DNA of 64,000 nucleotides, taken from Spinellus fusiger. Lineage: Eukaryota; Mucoromycota; Mucoromycetes; Mucorales; Phycomycetaceae. Location of the stretch: assembly GCA_025094145.1 (NCBI GenBank), contig JALLLS010000059.1, positions 124,001-188,000 of the forward strand. The letters are read 5' to 3'. A model generated the notes under the pieces. That model was given only the letters and a program-made list of their open reading frames with translations, had not been told where the DNA came from and did no database searches. This document shows positions 24,380-34,143 of the stretch, one piece after another. Position 1 is the stretch's first letter, and each line of letters opens with the position of its first letter. The translations under genes and the position numbers were made by a program.

Positions 24380-25280
24380 GGCACGTAAACAAGTGTGGAG
24401 TGGAGTGTGTCTAGAAAAGATAGTGTGGCGGAGTAGTAGAGACATGACTGCTTGTAGTAAATAAAAAGAATACTCTATTTAACCTTCTACGACGTCATCT
24501 TTACTACGGAGAAAAGCATAAAATGGTAGTGAAGTGTGTGTGTGTCTGTGTGTGTGTGTGTATGTTTTTTTAAGGAAGATGTGCCAATGGGGATGCCACG
24601 TATGGACCTAATGTGTTTTAATGTATTTTGTTTTTGTGCACTGTTGCATAGATGACTCAGCCGACAATGGCCTAGCGTTTTTACTTTCTAGTACGAGTAC
24701 TACTATTTCAAGTATGACTGATTACTAGCAGGACGGCAGCAAAGTAACACTGTTGTTCTTTATTCAAGAGAGACGATGCTATTGCCATGTAGGAAAGATC
24801 AGAAAATTCGACAAGATCAACGAGAAAGATCAAAAAGATCAGCGAAAAGGATCCACAAGATCAACGAGAAGGATCAGAAGGATCAGAAAGATCAGAAAGA
24901 TCAACAAGAGGTAAACAAGTCAACAAAACACCATGGACATGAGACATGGGACATTTGCTACGGAACAAGTGTTTGAAAGAACCCTACACTTTCCGTCGTC
25001 AACATTGAATTATGAAATGGCTGGTCTTGGCAGTTTGGGGGGTTTTTTGGGCTTTAATACATTCTTAGGCTCAAACAAGTATATAAAGTAACATCTGAGT
25101 CACAAGCGGCATTAACAACGCCAAGTCAACAAGGCAATGTTAAAGACATGGAAGAGTACAAACTTTGTTTATTTTTGTCTTGAAGAAAAACATAAAGTGG
25201 TCTCCATTTCCAGTCTATAAAAAATTTCACTATATAATCCATCGGTATTTCTACTTTCTATCTCTTTTTTTTTCCTTGCC
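24380..25280. other. Intergenic with AGATCA-type repeats
   Basis: Contains a degenerate 9-mer array (GATCAGAAA/GATCAACGA units) at about 24797-24908, and a TATAAAAAA box at about 25216 that could serve the mini-gene at 25281. No other gene was seen. Confidence 0.5.
24797..24908. repeat. Degenerate GATCARNRA 9-mer array
   Basis: Roughly a dozen direct copies around GATCAGAAA, several with one or two changes. Confidence 0.8.
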
Positions 25281-25722
25281 ATGGGTTGCTGTATCTCTCT
25301 TCAAAAGGTAAACTGCCCTCTCTTTATATATATCTATATATCTATATATCTATATATCTATTTTTTTTTCTTTCTTTTCTATAAGTGTATTGGTATTGAT
25401 ACTAGAGTAGCCGACTATATATGAAGTCACATTGGATGACAATGGTGTTGCTCACCGTGTACGTTCTGGACAAGGCACACATCTGATCTATGTCTCTAAA
25501 GACAAGGAAACTCATATGGAAAAGAAGGTAAATAAATCCACCTACCTGCTCTTTAGTGAATGAGTCCAGAGGTGGCTAGATTGCACTTGCTGATACTGAT
25601 ACTGATACTGACAGAATTCTCCACAGTCTCCCTCTTCATCACCTACTGCTGCTGATGAATATCTGCCTGTAATACCAATGTCACTTACATTGCCGCCAAA
25701 AGTGCATCCTCAAGAAAAATAA
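25281..25722 (+). CDS. 79-residue protein with N-terminal acylation motif, three exons
   Basis: Exons 25281-25307, 25411-25527 and 25627-25722 are joined by clean GT-AG introns, all in phase 0, giving 79 codons. The protein starts MGCCISLQK: Gly2 suits N-myristoylation and Cys3/Cys4 suit palmitoylation, so membrane anchoring is likely. The rest is a short charged stretch (VTLDDNGVAHRVRSGQGTHL) and a Ser/Pro-rich tail ending HPQEK, with no membrane helix. The same start pattern is used by lysosomal/vacuolar scaffold subunits such as LAMTOR1/Meh1 and by many small signalling anchors, but no homology can be claimed. A TATA-like box lies about 65 nt upstream. Confidence 0.6.
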
Positions 25723-26856
25723 GACTGCTTATGGAGGGTGCTGATTTCTCTGTTATTATTCGATCCCCCCCCTCTTCTTACTTAACTACTAACGTTATTG
25801 ATTCTTTCTGTTTATATTTTATTCCTAACGCTATGAATTTTATCTGTCAATAAATAAACGGTATTAATATACATGTGTAAATGCAACTACAAACTGGAAT
25901 TGTTTATGTTTCTATTTTTCTTCTTCTTCTTGACAGATGTCTGTGGGTATCTATGGAAGATAACATGTCTACTATACATATACATGTACTTGAATACGTA
26001 GCCATGTCTTACCCTTTATCAACTCAATTGTGTCTCATCCCATCAAAGGTGACTATGATTACATACATGGAGATATATGTAGGTAATAGAGTCCATTTAT
26101 AATTTTATAGTTGTGTATTCATATCTCTACGTTTCAATCTATTTATATTCTAATGTTTGTATTCCTGTTAACATGTTTCAATCTATTTATATTTTAACCT
26201 TTGTATTTCTATATTTATATCTGTAGTTGTATTTATATTTATGTTATCTTTTATAGTTGTTGTTGTTGTTGTTGTACGGTTATCTTTGTTTGTTTGTTGT
26301 TTTTTCTGTTATCCATGTGGGTACGTGGGTTTGCAGTTCATTTAGGTTTTAATATTTATAGTTGGAGGCTCCAGCCCTTGGTGTTTGGCTATGTCATCTC
26401 CACTACAAAAAGAGAGAGAAGAAAAGATATACATCTTCATACTACACTCATGGCCACAGGTAGAAGGATCCATTGTCATAATAAAGTGTATGTCAATGCA
26501 TCAACAACAACGACAACAACGACTCAATCTATACAATAAAATGAAAAAAAATGAAAAAAATAAATAAATAATAAAAATAAATAAAAGGTTCTGCTACTCT
26601 ACAGAGGCATATCTATTCTTATTCTCATCTCAAGAGAGGGAAACATAGATCCACCCATACGCACCAAACCTATTAGAAATAGAAAATATATCCACAGCCA
26701 TAGTTACAGCCATAGTTACAGCCACAGTTACAACCATAGTTACAGCCACAGCTACAGCTCCATCTCTCTCCAATCCTCCTCTTTTTTCTTTTCTTTTCTT
26801 TTGTCTTTTTTCTTTTTTCTTTTCTTTCTTTCTCTCTTCTCTCTTCTTCTTTGGCT
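25723..26856. other. Intergenic, repeats only
   Basis: Contains GTT repeats (about 26256-26274), a 12-mer array (26698-26757) and a polypyrimidine tract. No exon was recognised. Confidence 0.5.
26698..26757. repeat. AGCCATAGTTAC 12-mer array
   Basis: Five direct, slightly varied copies of the 12-mer, downstream of the transporter 3' end. Confidence 0.85.
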
Positions 26857-28409
26857 CTAGTCTTCTAATTTACTGGTATGCATGGGGATCATGGCATAGG
26901 GTATGTTCTCTTGTGCGTGTGCCTTTGAATAACGGTGGTAGTTATAGGCAATAATCCCCACAATGGAGATAAAAAGACTAGAGATTCCATACCCAACACT
27001 CTATTAGCCATCTCTCTTTTGTAAAATAAAGAGAGACGTATTCCTTACCCCACCAGTGCCTTGGGTGTCAGCACATCTCCATAAATCAACACGGACAGAC
27101 CAATGATCACAATCTCCTTACTAATACCCGCCACGCTCAACGTCACAGTATTGGTGTTCTTGATCAAATACAATTCTGCCAGGGTCATACAGAAGGCTAT
27201 CCTCCACAACCACCCACCATTGAGTTTTGTGACTGACCCGGGGCACTAGACTTACCCAGAACACCACCAATGGCCATTAGTCCAAAGGACTCTAGAATAT
27301 GAAAGACACTATCAAAGTGCTTTGAGTGCTTGAATTGCTCAATCGGGTTCTCCAGTACCAAGCTAAGACTGAGCATGGTGACAAACATCACTGGACTCAG
27401 GTAATACAGTGTGGCAATGGGGTGGTTCATGCCGAGACTGTCGTGCTGGAGAAGGAGCTGGGTGAGATTCCACCGCAGGCCCGAGACAATGGCTGCCATC
27501 AGGACAAGGACGAAGCCTACTTTGTCAAACTGGGTTTCTCCCTCTACAGTGAGACTGACACCCACCACCATGAGAAGAAGAATCCCCATCAGCATAAGAC
27601 GGGGTCGCTCGAATCCGAACAGAAAGGAGAATAAAAGGACCCATACAGGGGTGCTGCTTTTGACCATGGTGTAGAAGGACAGAGTGACAAAGACAAGCGA
27701 GGCATTGGAGCAGCATATTTCAGCGGCAGCAGCAATGCCACACGGCAGCTGTAGTAGTGTGTGGTAATAGTAGCATGAACATGAACATTATCATTATCAT
27801 TATCAAACAACAACAGCAACAGCAACAGCAACAGTAGCATCAGCATGAGCAGCATGAGCATGAGCATCAACAACAACAACAACAACAGTGGATCAGACAC
27901 CCCTTTCTATAGACATGGATAGAGATAGGCACTGGCTTATCCATCCTCCAACTTACCACCTTGTAGACATAGTTCGATACACTCATCGGCTTCTGACTAG
28001 GATGAAGGCCATACATCATAACAGTGGTGATGATGGTGTGGAGAAGGGCGTGTATGGCACTGACAAGAAGAGGAAAGTTGAAGTTGAACCGGTCTCTTCC
28101 CATGAGGTTCTTGTTATAGAGCGATAGTGAGGTGGAGAACAGATACCACAGCATAATGTACGACAGGTTCTGGAGGGTGGTGTGTTGGATGGGTTGACTG
28201 TGAGAAGGCTCTGCTATTTGAATAGACACTTTTTCTGATACAAACGAGCGAGAGTTGATATGAGGCAGAGAGCCCTGTCGAGTGTGTTTATGGCTACTGG
28301 TGCTGCTGCTGGTGCTGTTGCTTTTGGTGGGCAATGGCATATGAATAGACTGTGTTCGCTTGTGATGGCTCTTTGCTGGAGTCCATTCTCTTTTAGGGGG
28401 GGTCTCCAT
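26857..28409 (-). CDS. SLC35C2: SLC35C2-like nucleotide-sugar/triose-phosphate family transporter
   Basis: Multi-pass Golgi/ER membrane transporter of the TPT/DMT superfamily (OVCOV1/Ymd8 group). Exons 28409-27957, 27748-27256, 27196-27049 and 26998-26857 give 411 codons. A Ser/His-rich cytosolic N-terminus precedes the first helix, LWYLFSTSLSLYNKNL (about residue 80 on). Further signatures are ASLVFVTLSFYTMVKSSTPV, EGETQFDKVGFVL and SGLRWNLTQLLLQ, and late helices run through TVTLSVAGISKEIV. The first intron (27749-27956) is filled with CAACAG-type repeats. The start faces that of ELP5, only 76 bp away. Confidence 0.85.
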
Positions 28410-28485
28410 GGTCAAGAAGGATACAGCGGACCTTGAATGGAGAGTGACTTGAAGTGGCAGTGGCAGTGAGAGAAAGAGTGTTGAC
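28410..28485. promoter_or_regulatory. 76-bp bidirectional start region
   Basis: Only 76 bp separate the divergent ATGs of the SLC35C2-like gene and ELP5. The two transcripts must therefore share a promoter or overlap in their 5' leaders. No TATA box is visible; the strip contains a GGCAGTGGCAGTGAGAG repeat. Confidence 0.6.
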
Positions 28486-29571
28486 ATGTCCCTCTCCTTG
28501 GATCAACTGCTGAATGACAGAAAGCCCTGTCCAATGACAATGGTGAATGGCTGTGTCTCCATGTCCAGTCTGCCTTTGCTGGTGGAGTACAGCCAAAGAG
28601 CTCTGGCACAGGCACAGTCACTTATTCTTGTGCTGGCAGACACTTCTCCCTGTCAGTGGCGTCAGTGGCTGCTCCTCGACACAGAACTCGGCACAGAACT
28701 CGATGCAGAGAAGGTGTGTATCATAGACACCTCTGCTTTTCCATACACAACAGAGGGTGTGACGAGTACAGACGCTCTCTTTACAGCCATCCAACAACAA
28801 CAACAACAAGCACAAGGCCACTGTCTTATTATTGTGGACTCTCTCTTGCCCATCTCCATGCAGTCACACGTAGACACCTACCAGTGGATCAAAACCCTCA
28901 AGGGCCTCACCTCAGGTAAGCTCAACAAAGACAAGAACACAAAGAAAATGACAGAAAGAACAGTCACTCACACTTCTTCTTTCTGCCATGTAGAAACCAC
29001 ACGACTGGTAGTAGGTCATTACCAGGACATTCGATGGCCCCTGAGGGGTCCTTGTTTGGGAGACGCCCTCGATCGCCTTGCCTCTGCTGTTCTCCAACTA
29101 CAGCCAGTCAATGAACAGACCCTCTATGAACACCACCAGGCCCGTCTGACAGGATTTGTGCCCCAAGACGCGTTCTCCTACATGACATTGCACTCGAATG
29201 CAGTCACAAAGGGAGCTCATGTTACCCTGGAGTGGCGCAAGAAGAGTGGCCAAGTACACTATGCAACTGAAGGGTACCACTACAGTCACGGTCGTATTGT
29301 GGCTGTGTCGTCCTTCTCCTCCTCCCTTGTGACGGATCTAGACACTCACGACACAACAACAGCAAGTACAGCAGATCCTCCTGCCCACCTTATGAGCCAA
29401 CTTTCCTTTAATGTAGGACTCACAGATCAACAACGTAAGACAAAAGAAGGTCTTATTCTTCCCTACACTACACCCGTCACACCTCTTTCACATAAGGGAG
29501 CCATCTTTTATGAGCCAGACGCAGGTGATGACTTTGATGATGAAGACCCTGATGATGATTTGGACATTTAA
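28486..29571 (+). CDS. ELP5: Elongator complex protein 5
   Basis: Subunit of the Elp4-Elp5-Elp6 ring of Elongator, which is needed for wobble-uridine modification of tRNA. Exons 28486-28915 and 28994-29571 give 335 codons. The fold is RecA-like without a functional ATPase motif: LLVEYSQRALAQAQSLILVL is an early strand-helix, followed by a poly-Gln patch (about residue 105). The best signature is near the end: SQLSFNVGLTDQQRKTKEG, LILPY, then the acidic tail DDFDDEDPDDDLDI, characteristic of Elp5. The intron begins GTAAGC and is skipped cleanly in phase 1. Confidence 0.85.
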   Translation: MSLSLDQLLNDRKPCPMTMVNGCVSMSSLPLLVEYSQRALAQAQSLILVLADTSPCQWRQWLLLDTELGTELDAEKVCIIDTSAFPYTTEGVTSTDALFTAIQQQQQQAQGHCLIIVDSLLPISMQSHVDTYQWIKTLKGLTSGKLNKDKNTKKMTERTVTHTSSFCHVETTRLVVGHYQDIRWPLRGPCLGDALDRLASAVLQLQPVNEQTLYEHHQARLTGFVPQDAFSYMTLHSNAVTKGAHVTLEWRKKSGQVHYATEGYHYSHGRIVAVSSFSSSLVTDLDTHDTTTASTADPPAHLMSQLSFNVGLTDQQRKTKEGLILPYTTPVTPLSHKGAIFYEPDAGDDFDDEDPDDDLDI

Positions 29572-29602
29572 TATATTGGCTGACGTGACAGCGTTTTCTC
29601 CT

Positions 29603-29690
29603 TTGTTGTTGTTGTTGTTGTTGTGTGTGTGTGTGTGTGTGTGTGTATAAATATAAATATAAATATAAATATATAAATATAAAAGATGGA
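29603..29690. repeat. GTT, GT and TATAAA microsatellites
   Basis: A TTG run, then a TG run, then ATAAAT repeats, in the 204-bp gap between ELP5 and ERV41. Confidence 0.9.
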
Positions 29691-29775
29691 TTTTGGTTGA
29701 GCTTGTTGTCATTATTATTATTTACTTAATAATTACTTATTCACTTATCACTGAGTGTGTGCCCCCTTCTTCCTT

Positions 29776-31358
29776 ATGCGTCATCTACTACAAAAAGTAT
29801 CATTGCTGGATGTCTTTCCTAAAGTAGAGACAGACAACCAAGCCAAGAGTGAAAAGGGAGGTGTTCTAACCCTCCTGTTGGGGTGTTTTCTGTTTCTGTT
29901 GACACTGAGTGAGCTGTCAGAGTAAGTCCAATAAGACATGTAGGAAGAAAAGAAAAAGACCACTGATGGAGTGCAGTTACCGTCGACTAGAGACACACCA
30001 CCAGTTCGTTGTGGACAGGGACGTGGTGGCGCCTCTCCAGGTGAACATTGACATGACGCTGGCCATGCCGTGTCCAGGTAAACAGGACTGTTCAGGAGAA
30101 TGGTGATGAATTTTATAGTGTGTAGTCATTGATACCCATAGATGAGTCTAGCTCTTCTGGTGCATGTGTATGATGTGTCTGGAAGGCGTATTCACCTGAC
30201 AAACAATCTCAAACTGATTCCTGTAAGTTCTGCTCTCTATTTTCCTTCTTCTATCTTTTTTCTTTTCTTTTTTCAACTCACTGTCTTGTTAGGCAGAGTT
30301 CTCCATTGGCACTGCTACAAAATACAAGTAAAAAGACACCCCAGCCAACCAACACACCTTTTCTTACACCTTTTCTACTTTTATATATATAAAACTGTTT
30401 CTGTTAGGGGGGTTGAGAATCCAAAGTACATTCATGAAATGATCAAGGCAGCCAGTGGAAAGCCCTACGATACATCTGTTGCAGGTAAGCATAGTAGACA
30501 ATCCTAGGTAGTAAGAAGAGAGAAGAGGGAAGAGGGAAGAGAGCTAATAATGCGTGGGTGCAGTTGATATGGGAGCATGTCGTGTCCATGGATCTCTCGA
30601 AACCAACAAAATAGCCGCCAATCTTCACATCACTTCTGCAGGCCATGGCTATTGTAAGTCACATCTCTAGAACCACTGACAAATGCATCAAGGAGCAGAC
30701 GGCACCACCCACACTGACCATGCAAGTAAGTGGATTGAATAGTGAATCCTCCCACTTATATCTCCCCCTCCAGTCATGAACTTCACCCACCGCATTGATG
30801 AGTTTTCCTTTGGGCCTTTGTACCCTTCCCTCATCAATCCCCTTGACAACAGTGTAGAGATAACCGAATCAGGTAACCCTATTTCTATTTTCTATTTTCT
30901 ATTTTCTATTTTCTAGTTTCTATTGATGGTAGGAGCTAGTCACTCATTGTCCTGCTCTTTCTCTCTTCTTTTCTCTCTTCTTTCTTTCTTTCTCTCTTCT
31001 TTCAGCCTTTGAGGTCTTTCAGTACTTTCTCTCGGTTGTTCCTACCACCTACATCAGTGAAAAGAACACTGCTCTCTTCACCAACCAATACGCAGTCACA
31101 GACAGCCGCCGCTCTCTTCCTAGTGCCATGCATGGGGTTCCAGGCGTGTTTTTCAACTACGACATTGAGCCTATTTCTGTACGTATCCAGCAACAGCGCC
31201 CCTCTCTTCTCCATTTCCTCGTGCGTCTGTGTGGTATCATTGGAGGGGCGTTTGTGACTGTGGGGCTGGTCTACCGCACCCTTCGATTCGCAGCCACAGG
31301 AGGCAGGGAGGCACCTCATCTCTACACCTCTGCTCAGCATTTGATGAGGAGTGTCTAG
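29776..31358 (+). CDS. ERV41: ER-Golgi vesicle protein Erv41/ERGIC2, nine exons
   Basis: Cycling ER-Golgi cargo protein that works with Erv46 in COPII/COPI transport and retrieval. Exons 29776-29921, 29977-30077, 30152-30222, 30293-30327, 30408-30484, 30564-30653, 30696-30725, 30774-30872 and 31006-31358 give 333 codons. The N-terminus LLQKVSLLDVFPKVETD leads to the first membrane helix (VLTLLLGCFLFLLTL). The lumenal domain has VDMGACRVHGSLETNK and NFTHRIDEFSFG. The second helix, LCGIIGGAFVTVGLVY, lies near residue 295. Exons of 30 and 35 nt occur; the start of the 30-nt exon could also be 30699. The stop codon overlaps that of the convergent ZIP gene. Confidence 0.88.
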
Positions 31359-32599
31359 TGTTTATTCAATAGTAAAGACAGAGCGACAAGACAGAGGCCA
31401 ATGAAAAAGTACAACACCACCTGGGAGGCATCTGCCTTGATGGCCTGAGGGAGCATGGACTGATAAAATAAAATAAAATAAAATAAAATAAAATAAAATA
31501 AAATAAAATAAAATAAAATAAAATAAAATAAAATAAAATAAAATAAAATAAAATAAAATAATAAAAAAAAGAAAAAAAAAAGAGAGAAAACGGGTTAGGA
31601 TGGGTGGAGTGAGTAGTATTAGTGTGTACCTGGATAGCAATCAACGACATCATGCCACTGACAATGCCAAAGGTCATGCCAAACAGACTGTCGGGAGGTG
31701 TGTGCTGGAGAACCACTAGACCCATCAGAGCACCCAAGGGCTGGGAGAATCCACCCAGAACAGCAGCATAGACAAACGCACGCTGTCGGGAGTGGGTGGC
31801 ATAGTAGAGTGGAAGGGCCATCATCAGTCCATCAGTGAAGTTGTGGATGGACATGGCAAGACAGACACTCAGGCCTAGAGAAGAAGACTGGCTGGAGATG
31901 AACAGAACAAGGCCTTCTGGGAATTTATGAAATGTAATGGCAATGGCTGTCTGTAGGCCTATGCTGTAGTAGTCTTTGCGGTGGTCTAGGCCATGTTCCA
32001 GGCGGTAGGGTGTGGGGCTGTGGTTGTGGCTGTGGGCTGCTGCTGTGGTGGTAGTGGTAGTAGTAGTAGGGGGTGGGTGGAAGCAAAAGTGGGTATCTGT
32101 GGTGAGTGTACCATACGTAGGCGCAGTGGAGGGTGAATCAACACTGTCTCTAGAATCCACAGCAGCAGCGTGACTGTAAGCAGCGTGACTGTACACTGTC
32201 TCTTCTGCCGAACCACAGGCATGAATAGCATGAGGCGTGTACCAATGAACAACACGCGTAAGGGCTAGTGTTAGTCCAACCCCAACAAAGAAGCACAGGT
32301 AGGCATGCAAGGAAGAGCCAAGCAATTCACATGCCTCTGGAAGAAGAACAGAGAGTGACGAAAACAGCAGCACACCGGATGCCAGTGCCATGGACCCCGA
32401 CAGAAATGACCTGTTCTCTAGTAATGAGCCGTGCTGTGTTTTCCAGAATGTATCGACAAAGACAATAGCAGCTAACCGTCAAAAAGGAGTTCTGTTCTTT
32501 TGCTGCCGACTTACCTCCAGTCGTGCAGGCTATGGATGAGATGGCCACCATAAGCCATCCTTGGAGTAAGTCTGTTGTGTCCATAAGAAACAAGTCCAT
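31355..32599 (-). CDS. ZIP-family metal (zinc) transporter
   Basis: Divalent metal transporter of the ZIP family, probably moving zinc into the cytosol from outside or from an organelle. Exons 32599-32515, 32471-31630 and 31459-31355 give 343 codons. Signature helices: ITFHKFPEGLVLF (about residue 210) and SIHNFTDGL (about residue 237), the paired metal-site helices. A His- and Thr-rich loop at about 105-190 is the variable cytosolic loop. The C-terminus is hydrophobic. The last intron (31460-31629) is mostly a pentamer array. Its stop codon shares CTAG with ERV41. The start lies 102 bp downstream of the WBP4 stop on the same strand. Closest subgroup unclear (ZIP11/ZupT or Zrt3-like). Confidence 0.82.
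31464..31562. repeat. AAAAT pentamer array inside an intron
   Basis: About 20 perfect copies of AAAAT on the plus strand (ATTTT in the sense of the ZIP gene). It occupies more than half of that 170-nt intron and abuts the acceptor. Confidence 0.95.
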
Positions 32600-32701
32600 T
32601 TATGCAAACGAGCCAATCATAGTAATAATAATAATAATAATAATAAGACAGAAAAGAAAGAGCCAATAGGAATGTCTCTTTCTCTCTCTCCAGATCTCTC
32701 T

Positions 32702-33579
32702 CTACTCCCCATAGCCATCGTGTTCTTCTCTTTTGCGGGTGTGTTTGGCACTGCCTGTCTTGAGTTTGCGCTTCTTGAACACACTCGACAGGGGAGTGTC
32801 CATGGCAGGCTGTTCTTTTTCACGGATCTTGAATTGACTCAAGTCCTCCTCTTCTTCATCATCCTCAGGGAGAAAAGAAGGCCGCTGGGACTGTGGCTGT
32901 GGCTGTTCTTCTGACGTGGCGTGGGAGGGGGTGTCCCAAGACTCAGGCACCACTGTCTCCCACTCACCAGGCTGGGCAACTCCCTTTTTGATGGCCCACT
33001 CGTCTCTGCCCATCAAGTGGGTGGTGACTGGCTCTGGTGGGACTGTGGGTGTATCGTAGTCACCAATGCCATACCCTTCAAACCCAGTACGAGCAGTAGA
33101 GGCTGCCGGTTTGGGCTGGGAGGAAGAGGAGACGCCACTCTGTGTGGTGCTGGTGTTTCCTGGCTGTTCATTGCCGCTGTCCTTGCTGTGGTAGGAAGCA
33201 AGGGCTGCCTGCAGATAGATGGGGATTGATGGGGATTGATGGGGATAGATAGGTCTTAAGGCACAACTCTCTTCTCTCACAAGAGGCGTCTGCTTACCTT
33301 ATCAATTCTCTGCAATTCTCTTCGGACACTCTCTGCTGTCTTTTTCTCATCCTTCCCCTTTTTGTATATCTCACGCAGAAACCGCTCTACTTGGTTCTTG
33401 TGGGCAAGTCCTGTTTCGTGGATTTGGATGGACTACAGACAAGACACCATAAGCTCCTTTCTTTTTCTTTCTTTCTTTCTTTCTTTTTTGTAGGAGTAGC
33501 TTACAGGCTTATTGTTAGCAATAAACTTTTTGCAGTATTTGCACCAGTGGCGCTGTTGAGATACCCAGTAATCCGCCAT
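32702..33579 (-). CDS. WBP4: WBP4-like U1-type zinc-finger splicing protein
   Basis: Spliceosome-associated protein (FBP21 family) acting in B-complex pre-mRNA splicing. Exons 33579-33505, 33432-33298 and 33208-32702 give 238 codons. The start MADYWVSQQRHWCKYCKKFI followed by NNKP, then IQIHETGLAHKNQV, forms the matrin/U1-type C2H2 finger (C13, C16, H30, H36). A helical REIYKKGKDEKKTAESVR follows, then a Ser/Thr/Gln-rich region, an acidic block (EDDEEEEDLSQFKIR) and a basic tail. The WW domains of animal WBP4 are not seen, which makes this a short form. The gene is divergent from the kinase at 34144. Confidence 0.82.
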
Positions 33580-34143
33580 TTTCTCCTCTTTCTCTTCTTC
33601 TTTAGATAGGTCGATCGATCAATGGGCTGTGTCTGTTGCTGTCAGTAAAGAGAGAGAATGAGAGAGAGAATGGGAGAGAGAATGAACAGGCAAAGAACGG
33701 TGCCTTTTTTCTTTCTTCTCTTGAAACAAGTCACAGGTAATTCTCGTCCTCATGGAATGATTCTTGTTCTTGTTCTTCCTCGCTACAAGTGATGTACTGC
33801 TGATGGTGCTGCTGCTACATAAAGAAAGAAGCAAACCATGGGCTCTTGAGTGCACAGGGCTCTCTTTTTGTCCCCCTCCTTTTTTTTGTTTTTTGTTTTT
33901 TGTTTTTTATTGTTTAATAAATAAAAATCCCCCTAAAGAATAGCAGGCGCAAATCAATAAGCCGTGCACTCACACTCACACACACACCCTCAAAAGCACG
34001 TCACATAGGGCCGATGAGAGCTTCTTTCCTCAGCACACTTGTACAAGAGAGTTTCCCATCATCATTCATTTGTATCATTCATTCGTATTCATAGTATTTT
34101 CCACAGCATCCACAACATCCACAACATCTACAACATCCACAGC
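33580..34143. promoter_or_regulatory. Divergent intergenic region between WBP4 and the kinase
   Basis: 564 bp between divergent starts. Holds GAGAGA/GTTTTTT runs and a TTTAATAAATAAA stretch (33912). No specific promoter element could be singled out. Confidence 0.4.
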
